From Casuarina equisetifolia (Eukaryota > Streptophyta > Magnoliopsida > Fagales > Casuarinaceae): a stretch of DNA of 64,000 bases. The number at the start of each line of letters is the position of its first letter. Within the stretch, counting starts at the first letter, position 1. The notes beneath the pieces are model-generated. The model was not told the origin of the DNA. It did not search any database and saw nothing but the letters and a program-made list of their open reading frames with translations. The position numbers and the translations under genes are program-made. Below, one piece after another: positions 28,017 to 41,786 of this stretch. The DNA is taken from NCBI GenBank assembly GCA_028551475.1, contig CM052355.1:6448001-6512000 (forward strand). Reading direction: 5' to 3'.

Positions 28017-31000
28017 CTATGTCCGAGCATGCTCAGGTTTGTGCGTATACTCATAATCCAGATGCACAAAGGCGCGCTCAATCTCAGGCAGGAGCTCAAG
28101 CTTCTCCTGCAGGGATTCCCCAATGTCATGAGCCTCTTGCAAAGGCATATCTGCCGGCAACACTATGTCAACCTCCACAAAGTAGTGTGACCCAAAGGTG
28201 TAAGCCCGGACCGTGTCAATATGTCTTATGGCTTTGTGGTGATTCCAAGAGAGGTACGTCAGTTTCTGTAGATATTCTGGGGCAGCTGATCTTCCCACAA
28301 GGGAGTTCACATTTTCCAACACCGTCATTGACCATGTACGGATTGTGTACAACGCTAGCTGCAAAATATCCAAGTTATGTTTTATGAGCAAGGAGGCTGA
28401 TTGAGATTGAGTAGGAATCGGACATTTGTAAGGAACCAACTAATATCCAAAAAAAGGGAGGAAAAAAAAAAGAATAAAGAAAAAAGAGAGAAGATATGAG
28501 CAGTCCTTCAGAAAGCACAGAAATTTAAGAGAGAGCAAGTCCCTTACAATGATAGCTCCAACAGGGTCCATCCAACCATCAATGTAATTGGCAAGGAGAG
28601 CAGCGATGAGTCCAATTATATTGGTGATAACATCAAAAAAGTGATCCTGGGCGTAGGCTTTGACAATCTCATTAGTGAAAGAACGGCAATAAATAACCAA
28701 TATGAATTTTACTAAAGTCACTGAAAGCATAATGCCAACGAGCCATCGCTCCTGCTCCTTGCTCAACTGGAATTCCTCCTCCTAAGAATTACACAAGTAC
28801 GAAAAGCAACATCAAAGACAGTTTGAGCTCTGAAATTCAGATACATCCTGTAATTCCGAGCTTCCTAAACAAAAATATTAAAACAAATCACGGAAAATGA
28901 AACTTTAACACGTCAAAAATCTAACTAGCACCCGCTTACATCAGATAATAGTGCGCGCATTGACTCCAAGATAATCTGCAGCCCAAGGGTCGCCATGACA
29001 GAGGCAAATACAAGAATTCCCTGCAAATTGTTTGTTGCAATGTGTCAAACCGATAATAGTAACAACATGCAAGTCCCAGTGTATGTTTTTTCTTTCTTAC
29101 CTTTTCTTTTTTTTCCTTTTCAGTGGCTTGGGGTGGAACATAAATGCTATTTCTAATGCTCCAAAGAGCACCCTAAGAAGATATAATAGCCATCATAAGT
29201 TAATACTGATTATCAGCTAGACTGCATGGTTCAGTACCATATAAAAAGTGCAAATTACAGAGGCTTCAAGAGGAAATAAAGTATTTCACCAGGAGTATAG
29301 GTGCAAATGCAGTTATCATAAGTTTGTTCTAGTGAAACATGAAATTCCACAATGTCATTAGTATGCCCTTCCTTTCAGTGATAATATCACATTAGAGAAC
29401 TACATTTATACTTGTGGCAATGTCCACTCAGCCACGCACAAGTGACTCACAGTTAGTGAAAGCCACTCTAAAACCTGACCCTCCCAGATACTAGCCATGG
29501 ATCATTTTGTCAATCCTTTTTATCATTGAAGAGAGTGAATTAACAATATCCAGCTCAGTATAATGCTGCTATAAGACCTCCACATTCGAAACACAGTTGG
29601 TAATATAATCAGAAAATAAGCTTAGGACAAAATTAAATATGTACTGCAAGTAGAAAGAGGTTCACATACTAAGGTTAAGAATAACAAAACGACGGCAAGC
29701 ATGAGCAAGTATAACAGTCATGTTTTATACAAACTTGAGTTGCCTCAGTATGGAGTAAACTTGGGCATATAAATTAGACTATCACACAGAGTAATGGAGA
29801 AAAACTTACCAATGGCTGCATACGTTTCTTTCCAATAGGATATTGATATGGATTTGGTGTTTGCATGGAGAATGCAGTAAACCACAGGATGAAGCCAGAC
29901 AGGAGATCAAGGAGCGAGTCCAGTGTGGATGCAATGATTGCTAACGAACCACTTTGGACAGAGGCATAGACTTTAGCCGCAAAGAGAACCATGTTTGCAA
30001 CATTTGATATTCTAATGGCAAACGTCTCCCTTATAGCCAACTTTTCTTCCTCTTCCTGAAATCGTATCAATAGCACCATTTCAATTATAAGTCCACAGAA
30101 AGTGCCCTAGGCGGGGTACCCAAAAACGTTGAAATTGAAGCATTTCACGACTCGATGATCTTACGAACCTTTGACATCCCAGGAACGAAACCACGCTCTG
30201 CTAAGGCATCCATTTCATTAAATCCTTCAAGCATTTCTACCTGCTGCTGATAGTACTCGGCCACAGTATCTTCTGGACCTTCAGCCATAGAACAAAGCGA
30301 TTGAGATGGGTTCCTTTGATGTCTCTCAAATGTTGATTGTGTGTTATATGAAGCGCTAGCGTCTAACTCTCCCACCCACCACTAATTGAGTAACAACCAA
30401 TGAAAAAAACTAGCCCACGCAGTTCTCGACTTGTAAATTTTGTTCTTGAAAATTAGTTACTTCTCATATACACAATGATTTGAAGAGAACTTTATTGAAA
30501 TTCCATTATGCTCAAGTTCTAATTAGTCTTTCAAACCTCTACCAAAAAGTTGTTTTGAGTTCTTCAACCTTATCAGCTAATAAAATACCATCAGCTAATA
30601 AATTTCTTTGTTTCTTAATCTGAGAAGCAAAAGACACAGCCACAAGCACTAGTAGGAGAAGCGGGACGAGCACTTACATTCGTAAACACTTGTAAAAACC
30701 AGAGACAGCCAAGCAGACAACTCTTAGGCTCAGAACCCCAAAAGGAATTTAAAATCTTCTTCTGTCAAATACGACTCCGCAAATTTTTCTAATCCCTCAC
30801 TTCCGCCACTTCGGAACACTAGTTTTCATGGTCAGTACAAAATTCAAACCTCAAAATTTGTATCTTATCAAAGAAATAGTACCACACAAAATGTACGGCA
30901 AAGAAGAGCAACTGAAGCTTACAACATCCACCCCCTTAATCCACAGGCAACATCTACTGATTCGTACGCGTTTAAGAATACTTGGAAACAGAACAAATTT

Positions 31001-31373
31001 ATTCGTGCTGGACTTGACAACTAAAACAAAGCAAAAGCTAAAAGAAAAGCAAATTACTACAAAAGTCTGACGAAAGAAAACTATAATGCGATAGTACCGA
31101 AACAAGCAAAATTCTGATGCCAAAAATACGGCAGGGAATATGTGCCATTTCAGAACAAAAGAAAGATACCATTAAGAGATGGCCAACCAGAAGCAACAGT
31201 AAATTACCTAAAACCCCAAGGCAGTCGTGAAGGCCACGAGGAGGCTTTTTCTCCTTGTGCTCCGATGATACCTGGAGGCCTCCGAAGTTCAACCGCCACG
31301 AGTGGTCATAGCCGCCGCCCTGGGCCAAAAGCGTGCACTCCTCCTCGTTCTCAGGAACTTCAGGATCCGCCAT
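28017..31373 (-). CDS. MTP11: Mn-type cation diffusion facilitator, metal tolerance protein 11
   Basis: Manganese/proton antiporter of the Mn-CDF group. Arabidopsis MTP11 acts in Golgi or prevacuolar compartments and gives Mn tolerance. Six GT-AG exons (31208-31373, 30169-30278, 29810-30055, 28940-29020, 28548-28781, 28017-28358) join to 392 residues; the Arabidopsis protein is about 394. The N-terminus has [20 protein letters not shown]. Membrane-site motif DSLLD lies near residues 138-142 (DxxxD, diagnostic of Mn-CDFs), and the second DxxxD (DHFFD) near 247-251. The cytosolic C-terminal domain contains [20 protein letters not shown] and [12 protein letters not shown]. An in-frame TTG at 31391 was rejected in favour of the ATG at 31371-31373. 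It is divergent from HEXO1, with about 1.9 kb between the two starts. Confidence 0.96.
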
Positions 31374-31999
31374 GTTCAGGTCACTCGACAAGAGCCTGGG
31401 AGAGAATCACAGCCAGTGCTCGCAAACTGAATGGGACTAAAGGGAATCTTCGAAGAAGATTTGTAGAGGACAGTTGTGGCTGCGATGGCTGGAGAGTCTC
31501 GAGCCAGGAAAAGCACGCCTGGCGCAAACCAAAAATCAAAAATGAAAGGGGACACGTTTCAGTGCATCAGTGGCGGCAGGGTTGATACTTGGGAAGGGAT
31601 AGCGATAGTGTCTAAAATCAGCTACAGAAATGTCGGAGAAGGGTCCACCTGGGGATTGCGTGAAAGTAAAAGATATTGGGTTGGACGGCGGATGAGTGTC
31701 CGAGACCTGAGGAAGAAGAATGATCTCTGCCACACGTTTCTGATCGCTCAAGGAGTTGGTGAATGGCATTTTCACTTTGGGTGTCACGGGGAATGAGCGG
31801 GTTAGCTGCCATCGAACGTCAGAGTTGAAAAATATCTGATATGATTCCAAGTGATCTTTTAGGACCATGGACACATGATATAATCTCTTCTTTCAAATCT
31901 GTAATTACACTCGAAATATATTAATATTATGAAGCCTAATTTTCAGCTTTTAATATCTTTTAATTTTCCGCATAGCTAGGAAACGTAGCTTGGGCACAG

Positions 32000-33061
32000 T
32001 TCACAGTTGGGATTTGGCGTTTGCCATTTTGTGGCGCCAAAGATCGCCGCGATAAGGATTTACGACACCACGTCATAGAAAAATATTGTAAAGAGCTTTG
32101 GCACAGTTCACTGTCTTGCTACGATTCCGAACTAGTGGCCACTATTTTATTGGACTGACTCTTCCTAGTGGGATTAAGGTGGACCCGCCGGGGGCAGGAG
32201 CGATTCGTCCGCATCGCCACATTCCCACTCTACCCTTTTCTTTTAGTTCTTTCTTCTCTCTTTTTTTTTTTTTTTTTTTTTTTTTATAGCTTATAACTTA
32301 TTTTATTTACAGCCAATCCTCCAGATGCTTCCCAACCTCAATTAAGTAACAACAAAAACGGGAAAAAGACAAGTAAGCACGCTCCTCGAGTTGTTGGGGG
32401 CAATTATTCATTCCATAAAAATAAAAAATTTAAAAAGCTTCACCTCATTTATAAACATTTAATTACAAAACCTATTAATTATGATTGCAAACACCAATGA
32501 CGGTGATATTTGTCAAAGAAAACGTTTATACTCTGACAATTCTTTCATTTTTATTGTTGTAATGATTTACAAAGGACATCTAGAGCTATAAATTTAGTAA
32601 TAGAAGAAAGTATTGAAAATCATAATTACCTACTCATAAAAGAGAAAATACATAAGTGAAAGAAAAATAACAAGAGAAAATGAAAAGAAAATGAAATGTC
32701 ATTATCAGAGGACTAACATTCCTACTATGATATCACGTGATATTATTAAGCTAAAATTTTATTATTTATTTCAAAGTAGAATCATATACTTTTTCATAAT
32801 TTTAGTCAGGATAATAAATGATAATAAATATAATTGTGACAAGGGCAGTGGTAAGAAATTTTAAAGCCATTAATATGTAAATCTGTTCGTAGTAAAGAAT
32901 CTTTGAGGATGATTTATTGTTAACTGCGTGCATATAATTTACAAGCTCACAATTAATAAATTTCCATTCTGTCTTTATAATTAAATCACGCGGTTTCGTA
33001 AATCCTTATCACGGCGACCTTTGGCGCCACAAAATGGCAAACGCTAAATCCCAACTGTGAA
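32000..33061. mobile_element. Inverted-repeat (MITE-like or MULE-like) element
   Basis: The outer arms, about 74 bp each (32000-32073 and 32988-33061), are near-perfect inverted copies. Each starts TTCACAGTTGGGATTT and contains TTTGCCATTTTGTGGCGCC and GATAAGGATTTACGA. The interior of about 0.9 kb is AT-rich and noncoding and includes a 25-T run at 32261-32285. No transposase and no clear target duplication were seen. The right arm ends about 200 bp before the HEXO1 ATG. Confidence 0.82.
32261..32285. repeat. Poly(T) run, 25 bases
   Basis: 25 consecutive T inside the inverted-repeat element. Confidence 0.95.
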
Positions 33062-33259
33062 GAAAACAATTCTTCGGTGCCGTAACTGCTATCCGTCTTC
33101 GAGACAAAACAGCCGACCGGCAGTCTTTATCCGTTCATCGTGATCAACCACGGGGCCCAACTGTCCTTCTTCCACTAACTTAGAACAAGAACGCGCTCGC
33201 TACAGACTATTGGCTGAACTCCAGTGACCATTTCTCTTACTGGAAAGATCCGATAAACC

Positions 33260-36200
33260 ATGTTGGCGTACTCCCTTGGAATCGCCCTCGTCCTCGTCTG
33301 CGCTCTTGCCGCCGGCGATACTGTGAGCGCAGGGCTCAATTCGGCCCCGGAAATCGATGAGTCCCTCACCTACCTCTGGCCTTTGCCCGCGGAGGTCTCC
33401 TCTGGCAACGGCACGCTCTCCGTCGATCCTGGCCTCTCTCTCTCCGTCGGTGGCGACGGTGGAAACTCCAGCATTCTTAGGACGGCGTTTGATAGGTTCA
33501 GAAGGATTGTGTTCAAGCACACCGAGGGAATTTCTGTGTTTTATAGGTTGAGGGGAAGGAGATCCGCTTATGATATTAGCAGGTTGAAGGTTATCGTTAA
33601 CTCGGACAGCGAAAAAGTGAGAGTTGCTCTGATTAGAAAGTCAACGTTATTGAAGTTATGATCGTGTGAATTTGATTGTTCTTTTTTTGGTTGGTTGTCT
33701 TCAGCTTCAACTAGGTGTGGATGAGAGCTATACTTTGTTTGTTGCGAAGAATGACGAGCAGTCAATTGTCGGGCAAGCGACGATTGAGGTAAATTGGGGC
33801 TTAGAGATTGTGGGTTTAGTTTCTCTTGTTTGAAGCTATTGAATCAATATCTAAGTTCAACATTTTTGTTGTTATGATTAATTAAACGGCTTGAATACTA
33901 CACTTTGTCAATGTGATGGACTGCGATATATTTCGCTCTAGTTCGTAAGTCACGAGTTTCAGTGATGCTTAATATTCCGTTTATTGCAGGCAAAGACAGT
34001 TTACGGGGCGTTGCGAGGGTTGGAGGTATGTATCATTAGCCATTGAAGCATAAGAGAGTTGTCATTAATGCATTTTAGGCGTAGACTTTTAAAATCGCGC
34101 CTTTTTTTTTTTCTTTTTTCTTTTTTCAAATTAAGTGCCAGAAAAGATCGACTAGCTAGTGATTGTCTCGAGGCATATGAGTCTTCCCCATTGATTCTTC
34201 TATCCTGTGATAATGCAGACGTTCAGCCAATTATGTTCTTTCGATTATGGAACTAAATCAGTACAAGTATACAACGGTCCTTGGTTCATCCGAGACAAAC
34301 CCAGATTTGCTTATCGTGGGCTTATGTTGGGTAGGCTACATTTATTTGCTTATTAATCTTTTAGTTGGGAAGATTTACTTGGGAACTCTTATCTATTATT
34401 TTCTCCTAGAATGTTGCTTGATACCAATCTCTACTGGCATTGTTTTGCAGATACTTCAAGGCACTTTTTACCAATTAATGTGATTAAGCAGATAATTGAA
34501 TCTATGTCATATGCTAAACTTGTAAGATTTTGCTTGGTTTTTTCTTGCCAAAGTTGCATTTTCAATTGAAATTCACAGGACTTATCTGATAACTATAGCC
34601 TCGTTGGCTTTGTTATTATGTTGCCGGCTATTCTGGGAATTGCATTCAGTAGAATGTCCTTCATTGGCACATAATAGATGAGCAGTCATTTCCTCTTGAA
34701 GTGCCTTCATATCCGAATTTGTGGAAAGGTTCATATACAAGATGGGAGCGATATACAGTTGAGGATGCATATGAGATTGTCAAGTAAGATATCTGGAGCA
34801 AGTTTAAACGTCTTGGTCACTCACTAGCTTTAATTACATTCAATTGCTTGTCCAAGTCTTCCTGTTAGGTTCTCTAATCAGTTGGAGCTACTTGTCTAAT
34901 AATCCGAAAACCGGATTCTTTGCAATTTATTGAAATATATAATTCAAACCAATATGGTGGTACTCAATCTCTTCAACATAGAACGAATTTGTGATGAGAG
35001 GTTTATGGAAAATTTCCCGTGGGATTGAGGACACCAAATGCTACTAAATACAGAGTATACAAATAAAACATGGTGTTATTGAAAAGAGAAAGAAAAGTTC
35101 AATGATGCTTTCAGTATGCAAAACTACAAGACCCGAAAGTGTATTGCCATAACCAAACAAATTATTGTTTAATTTCCTTATCAGCCTCTTTGTACACTGC
35201 AGAACATGATCTGGTTTAAATCACTCGTCTGTTTATGTTTCTTCAGTCTGCCACAGGCTAACAATGTCTTTCCTTTTCATGTTTCCTTGCATCAATTTGA
35301 AGCTTTGCCAAAGAAAGAGGTGCGTTCTGTCTTTATGTTGTTAAAGCTTCAGTGAGACTTCTACACAAAAAAAGAAAAAAAAAACAATTTGTATGAGATT
35401 GAACCTTTGCAATTTTTCCCTCTTCAAATCTAATTTGTGCAGTAGGAACTCTGTATCTTGTGATACAATGGAAAAAATAATTTGTAATTTTTCCTTAATA
35501 TGCCATAGAATGGTTTTTGGTAGAAAACTTGTATTTATGCGGTTGATTATCTTTCATGGTGTATGATAGGCATCAATGTCATGGCGGAAGTTGATATCCC
35601 TGGACATGCAGAATCATGGTACAGCATCCCTCTTTATTTTAAACAAATATTGTGATACAAATATTCAAGCTAGGAGTGTCCCAGTATCTGAAAAGTTGAA
35701 GAGAAGCCTTTTTCATGTTTAAGAAATCTTCTAGGGCTAGCTTGCATTTACCTACTAGTTGATCACAAACAGTAGGAGTTATTAGCCATCCCAACTTCAT
35801 ACCATAGTCCCATAATGGTTTCTATTACTGGAAGAATAAGTGAAAGAAGATACATGTTCGTTATTTTATTTTCAAAGTCAGAATCATGGATTTAATACTG
35901 CCTTAGAAATTCTTAGCTTGCAATTTGGTTTCACAGAGCTGGGAATTCAGAGTTATTCCTTCAAGCGGTTTACTCAAAGTCAGAGGAACTTTGTGTGAAA
36001 GTCAGATACTTGAACTGGAAAAGATTATATTTGCTTTAACTCTTACAGTTTTATCGATCTGTTGCCTCAGAGAGATAAACATGTGAACTACCATGTATGC
36101 AGGGGCACTGGATATCCTGATCTCTGGCCTTCTCCTTCATGTAGAGAGCCCCTTGATGTTTCAAAAAACTTCACTTTTGATATCATTTCTGGAATTCTGA

Positions 36201-39200
36201 CAGGTTAAATTCCATTAAAACCATTTCCCCTTTTAATTTTTCATTTTAAAAGTTGGGCAAGATTTTATATTTTCAAAAGAGCTCATTTTTCAGATGCTAT
36301 TAGCTGCATTTAACCTGATGTATCTCCGTTATTCAGAGATCTGAATGTGGTTTACCATCTGGTACCAAACACACATGTGCAAATGTATGTGTATAGGAAG
36401 TTCACGGTCACATGGCAAGATGTTTAGTGAAATTTGAAAGGGGAAAAGATATAGAAGAGTTACATTTACATTGTTTGTGTTGTCTCATATATTCTTATTT
36501 CTTCTCATTTAGTTTATTTATTTGCAATTTCTATTGTGCAGATTTGAGGAAAATCTTCCCCTTTGAGCTCTTTCACATGGGTGGTGATGAAGTTAATACA
36601 GGTTAGTTTGAGTGGCTTCCTTGTTGCAAGCCAAGATTCTTCCTTGTTGCAAGCCAAGATTCTTCTTCCCTATGATGATTAAGCTTAGTAGGAGAAATGA
36701 AATGAAAACTAGTCTCTATACTCTTATGTTCCAATAATGTATGTGAATAAAAAAATTTGGTACCAAAAGCTTATTTGAAGCTAATAGTGACGTATATTCT
36801 TCTTTTCATCGCTATTAACAATCAGGCTTACACTGATGTGTTTTCCCTTTTCTCTGCTAATATTTTTGCATGTCAAGGTTGGGCTTCTTGCTACTATATC
36901 TTTGGTATGAGGAATTATCATGGAAGAGATGAAAATATTTTGGCAGTAGGATTCCTATTTATGACCTGTAATTGGAACCATGTGATATCAAAATCATTTG
37001 AGAGAATAATTTCAGTCTGTTTCTCCTGATATATATGCATATGTTTTCATCCAATGGAAAATCTCTTCAGGCATTTGATCATGTTACGGAAATGGTGTCT
37101 TTGTGAGACTCAATTTCTCAAAAGCTATAACACTTCGCAAAAACTTGAATTCCTGGTTAGAAACCATAAATAATCCAAAAGTATTTGTTTGCAATGTTGG
37201 TCATCCTTAATTGTTTGATAAGGAGTCATGCATGCATCAATTTTCTCCATTCTTTCCTTCTCTGGTATAACTTTTGTGCTTCTATGTGTTCTCATATTTG
37301 CTGATCATATATCATTCTGTTTGACAGATTGCTGGAGCTCAACTCCACATGTTAAGCAATGGTAAATATCTCAATTTTTCTGTGATGAGTTATGGTCCAT
37401 TAGTTTTATCAGTCATTCTATTTAAGGCATGAAACATACACATAGTCTAGCTTGAGGAAATAATTTGAGAGTCTCCACGTTTGTATGAACATTCTTTTTT
37501 CTTTAGTCTAATCAACACATAAAAGTTTTACCTGATAGTCCACAATTAGAATGAGCTTACTGTTGTTCTGTGGTTTGACATGTTGAAATTGCAATTTAAT
37601 GGCTGAATCATGGTACTTAAATTTTGTCGGGATACTCTACATTCAGAAAAATTGTAGTCCTGCTTTAATGGTTACTATTATTGTGTCACCTGTGTAACAG
37701 ACGAATTTTATGGGAAATAAGACAAGAAAATGCATAATGCATAAACTATGGGCTTTGTGAAGTTAGTTTGAATGGTCTAGTGTTCCGTTTTCTTGGAAGA
37801 AAACTAAGTTTAACATGATGAAATTGTTCTATGTGGATGTTGGCTCAGTTAAAAATTGTTCCCTCTTCCGCACATCAAAACTTAATAAAGAGTAAACAAA
37901 TAAGTTTTTACCTGGTATATGAAGGTCCTGCTAATTTTTAGCTTTTGATTAAGTGCACTAATTGAGTTGGTAATTTTGTGGACCAGTCATTTGTAGATGT
38001 TTGGTAGCTTTGCTTTTTCCTCAATCACAGGGTTTATATACCTCACAGTGGGATCTTCTATTATTGTCCTTCTCATCTACCTGCTACAATATTTCAGGGA
38101 TAGAGATGTTAAGAGTATGTGGGTAGAAGGGGGGGTGGGGAACTGAGATGCGACTGGTCTCTGTCTACTCAGAAGCCTCAAATGTGTTGATATTGGGAGG
38201 AAGTATTTCTATATATGTTCCTAAACATATGCTGCAGTAATTTTGTGAATCGTGTGCAAATGATGGTTGTCATGCTTAAACATTTGATGTCAAGCCTGTT
38301 GAGAAATGGAATGTTGGTCACTTCCCATTTTTGGTGCCCCTTGAATTATAGGGTTAAGAATAAACCCTTATCCAATGTTTCCATGTTGGAATTATATAAT
38401 GAAAATCTTAACTGATTATGTTCAAATTTTTTTTGACTATATAATGTGCAGGCTCAAGGACCGGAATATGACTACTAAAGATGCCTATCAATATTTTGTG
38501 TTAAAAGCTCAGCAAATTGCAATTTCAAAAAATTGGACCCCTGTCAATTGGTATGTCCTAATTTATGCCAATGAGATTGTTTGCTATATGTGTGCGTGTT
38601 GTCATGTTTGGATCTACTTGAGAGTTTGGGAAGTTTTAGGATATTTGGCATAAAGCATGCGGATGAAATTATTTGAGAACTTGAAATCGGAAATGCATAT
38701 TTACATATGCCTTAATTAACAAAGTCCACTACTATCCATATGTTAGTATCATTTTATTTAAATCCTCGAGAATGTTACAGTTTTGAACGTTCCCGTTTCA
38801 GGGAAGAAACCTTCAATACATTTGCAGAGAACCTTAGTCCAGAGACTATAGTGCATAACTGGTGAGTTTTTCATCTGGGAAGCAGTTTCACATTGGCATA
38901 TGGCCAAGTATTCTTACTGAGTCAACTTAAAGTACGTTGCCTGTTGTTTTAGGTTGGGCGCCGGGGTTTGTCCTAAGGCTGTTGCAAAGGGGTTCAAATG
39001 CATTTTCAGCAATCAGGGTGTTTGGTATCTTGATCATTTGGATGTCCCTTGGGATGAATTCTACACCGCTGAGCCGGTAGAAGGAATAAATGATTTTTCC
39101 AAGCAAGAGCTTGTGCTTGGAGGAGAAGTTTGCATGTGGGGTGAGACTGCTGACACATCAGATGTTCATCAAACAATATGGCCCCGAGCTGCAGCGGCTG

Positions 39201-39785
39201 CAGGTACGCAGTTGTTGAATGTAAATTTTCAGTTAAGACTTGCACATTGACATCACTTGCCCTTCTTGGAATGTCATTGAACCAGCAACTGGTGTCCCCA
39301 TTCTCCACCAATTGCTGGTATGGAATTTGTCTCTAGTCGGTTGTGAGTAACGAGAAGTTGAAAACACTGAACTGATTAGAGAAGCAAATGGTTAGTGTCT
39401 TGAGTTTGCGGAGATGTCCTACAGATGAGGGGGTTTATCCTATGTTTTCGTTTGGATCATTTCCCTTCTTGCCTTTTAACTTCTGCAGTATGTGGGGCTC
39501 ATATTGATTTTCTAAAAAATGAGATTCATTCTTTTCCTCTCTTTATTCTTTTCATTTGCTATTGTTGGCTATTAAGTATATCATTAGACTACACTTTTTT
39601 TTCCTGCAGAGCGCTTGTGGAGCAGAAGGGATGCCATATCCTCCGGAAATATTACATTAACGGCATTGCCTCGGTTGCAATACTTCAGGTGTCTCTTAAA
39701 TAGGCGCGGGGTTCCTGCTGCCCCCGTCACAAATAAATATGCCCGACAGCCTCCAAGTGGTCCAGGGTCATGCTACGAGCAATAA
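33260..39785 (+). CDS. HEXO1: Beta-hexosaminidase 1 (GH20), vacuolar type
   Basis: Glycoside hydrolase family 20 enzyme that removes terminal GlcNAc/GalNAc. HEXO1 of Arabidopsis trims N-glycans in the vacuole. Fifteen GT-AG exons join to 545 residues (Arabidopsis about 541): 33260-33616, 33705-33788, 33990-34025, 34219-34330, 34451-34521, 34653-34783, 35303-35319, 35570-35618, 36103-36203, 36542-36601, 37328-37361, 38452-38550, 38802-38861, 38953-39203, 39610-39785. The N-terminus is a hydrophobic signal peptide (SLGIALVLVCALAAG), then YLWPLPAEV of the non-catalytic N-domain. The catalytic pair is D335/E336 in HMGGDEVNT. Other family blocks are NVLHWHIIDEQSFP, NVMAEVDIPGHAESWGTGYP, GGEVCMWGE and IWPRAAAAAERLW. 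Exon 7 is only 17 bp. The Asn codon formed at its left junction replaces the usual Lys/Arg before FAKERG. Confidence 0.95.
36617..36662. repeat. Perfect 2 x 23-bp tandem repeat in HEXO1 intron 10
   Basis: Two adjacent identical 23-bp units (TTCCTTGTTGCAAGCCAAGA plus TTC) start 16 bp downstream of the exon-10 donor. Confidence 0.93.
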
Positions 39786-41786
39786 ACTTATATTGGGAGA
39801 TAGGGTAACTGTACACATCTCAAGCTCCGTTCGTGTGCAGGGTATTTAAATAATGGAAGCGATGTGGATAAGTCTTTTGCTTGTGTCGAGTATTGTATGT
39901 TAGTTAATTGTATTTCACTTATTCCATATTACTGGGTTTGGAAGCTTGGGTGTAAGGTTGAGATCGCTACTGTCTGGAGGTCTGATGAAATCTCAAATCT
40001 ATTACTGGTTATTTGGTGCTCTTTTAATTTACATGTTAGAATATATTCATTCATCATCTCAAATTATGCGCTGTTGAGTGTAGATAGGCTTTCTATACTG
40101 CCCGCTGATGTTAGGAGAGATGTATTTGAGCATCCAATTAGATGTCCCTGTTGGAGACATGTCAGTCCTCGGTCCTGTTCTCTAAATTCAGGCTCCTCGG
40201 TTGGGACTTGACTCTTCCATGTTACTGGGAAAAATGTATTTTTTGTTATGATTCTTGTGCTGAAATCTGTGCTCTGAGACTTTAAGCCCCTCAAATGCGC
40301 TCAGGAATCTGTGTTACATACCAGAGACATTCTGATCTACGATTCCATTAAATCAGGGTTCAACACCCTTCTCCTCTGTGTTATTAAATAAATAAATAAA
40401 ATCTAAGTTGAAATGTTCAAATTTAGCAGCCAGCATTTGAATAAGGAATAGACTAGTCGAAGATAATGAATAATAATACTTGTGCGGTCAGATCCATATT
40501 CAAATTCTACGTTGTGCCTTTCTTACATTCAACAGTTTGAATTAATGTTCTTGTTAACACTTGCTGACCAAATCCATATTTGGGTACTGCCAAATCAAGA
40601 AGTAGTAGGCAAGTTTCTTGTTGAACCTGGAAATCGTGATCAAGACAGGACCTGGTTGTAGAAAAAATAACTTCAACCAACTAAAGGTGTCCAGAAGTTA
40701 AAGCCAAAGATAATTGCTTCCCAGTCTTGCACGGCTCCATCTTTCCCGTTCTGCACTGTTGTCTTACTTGCAAGTTAGGGTCGTGAAAAAGATGTCCACA
40801 GGTGAATGAATGCGTTCCTAGCAAAATGCTGGGCCCCTAATTCCTGACGCACCGTGTAGAGTCCTCATTTCCGATTTGTTTTTCAAGTGTTTTTTCTTTC
40901 CTCTTTTTAATGAAGACGACAGAATAATATTTAAAATTATCTCGTTAGGCTACCATGGCTCCATCTTCGTTCTTAATCCTTCTATGCTAGTCACCTTTAG
41001 TCTCAATTTCACACCTAGCTTATGCAATGTCACTTTCCTTCCTCCGAGAGTCAAGAGAAGGCAGATTAAAGGGGTGATTTCCATTAGTCCTTTTTCTCTC
41101 AGGATTCAACATAGCTTCTCAAGTCAATCATCCAACATGGCGCGTAGGTAAAGATATCTAAACAGACAAAAGGTCCTTTTCCTTGCATGTACTATCACTC
41201 ACATTTTCCTTTCTCTTATCTAAACTTGTTACCTTAGTCTATCTCCTCAGGTCCAAACTGTGTAGTTTCGAGACCTCCGATTGTCCCTTTCCGAAGAAAA
41301 ATGGTTTTCACTTTCTCACTTTCCATCCTGGGAAAGAAAAAGAGTTGAATAGCGTACGCATAGTCCCGTAGCGGGGATGCGGTTTCTGTCACGGGAAGAA
41401 AGATAGACAGACAATACACGGATAGCAACAGTGGGACGTTCGAATTCCATATTTTCATAACGTCATCCCTTGTTTGTTTTTTGGGAATTTAGCTATCAAC
41501 AAGAATCAAATTCCCTTTTTAGGATGGATTAATAAGAGCTTTTGTGTTTAAAAATGAAAAAAGGAGTCCTGGGATGGCACAGACATTAAATACATTTGAA
41601 AAAGCACATTAATTAGGCCCGTGGCGCCAGGAAAATGGCAACGATTAAAGACGGCTCATATTTCCTCCTTTTATCACCTGCAGTTTTGCCTCCTTTTCCC
41701 TCTCTCTCCGCTCTGTGCTCTCGCTCCCCCTTCTCTCTCTCTCCCACTTTCCCTCATCTGTTCTCTCTTACAAGAGCGCCTCTATC
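39786..41786. other. HEXO1 3' flank and MKP1 upstream region
   Basis: HEXO1 3' UTR, then AT-rich spacer with a short AAAT repeat at about 40384-40401. Pyrimidine-rich CT-stretches at 41690-41770 are typical of plant 5' UTRs and fit the MKP1 leader. No other gene is supported. Confidence 0.55.

Larger units (their letters stand above)
31374..33259. other. Divergent intergenic region between MTP11 and HEXO1
   Basis: It holds both promoters. More than half is occupied by an AT-rich element bounded by inverted repeats (32000-33061). Open frames at 31142-31874 overlap MTP11 exon 1 in antisense or lie upstream of it and resemble nothing known. Confidence 0.6.

Noticed and set aside
28019..28387. 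Plus-strand ORF of 122 codons
   Set aside because: It is an antisense shadow of the last MTP11 exon.
31374..31391. MTP11 start at 31391
   Set aside because: It is a TTG codon. The ATG at 31373 gives a protein of normal length.
31142..31796. Plus-strand ORFs of 106-147 codons
   Set aside because: They are antisense to MTP11 exon 1 or lie in its promoter, with no family similarity and biased composition.
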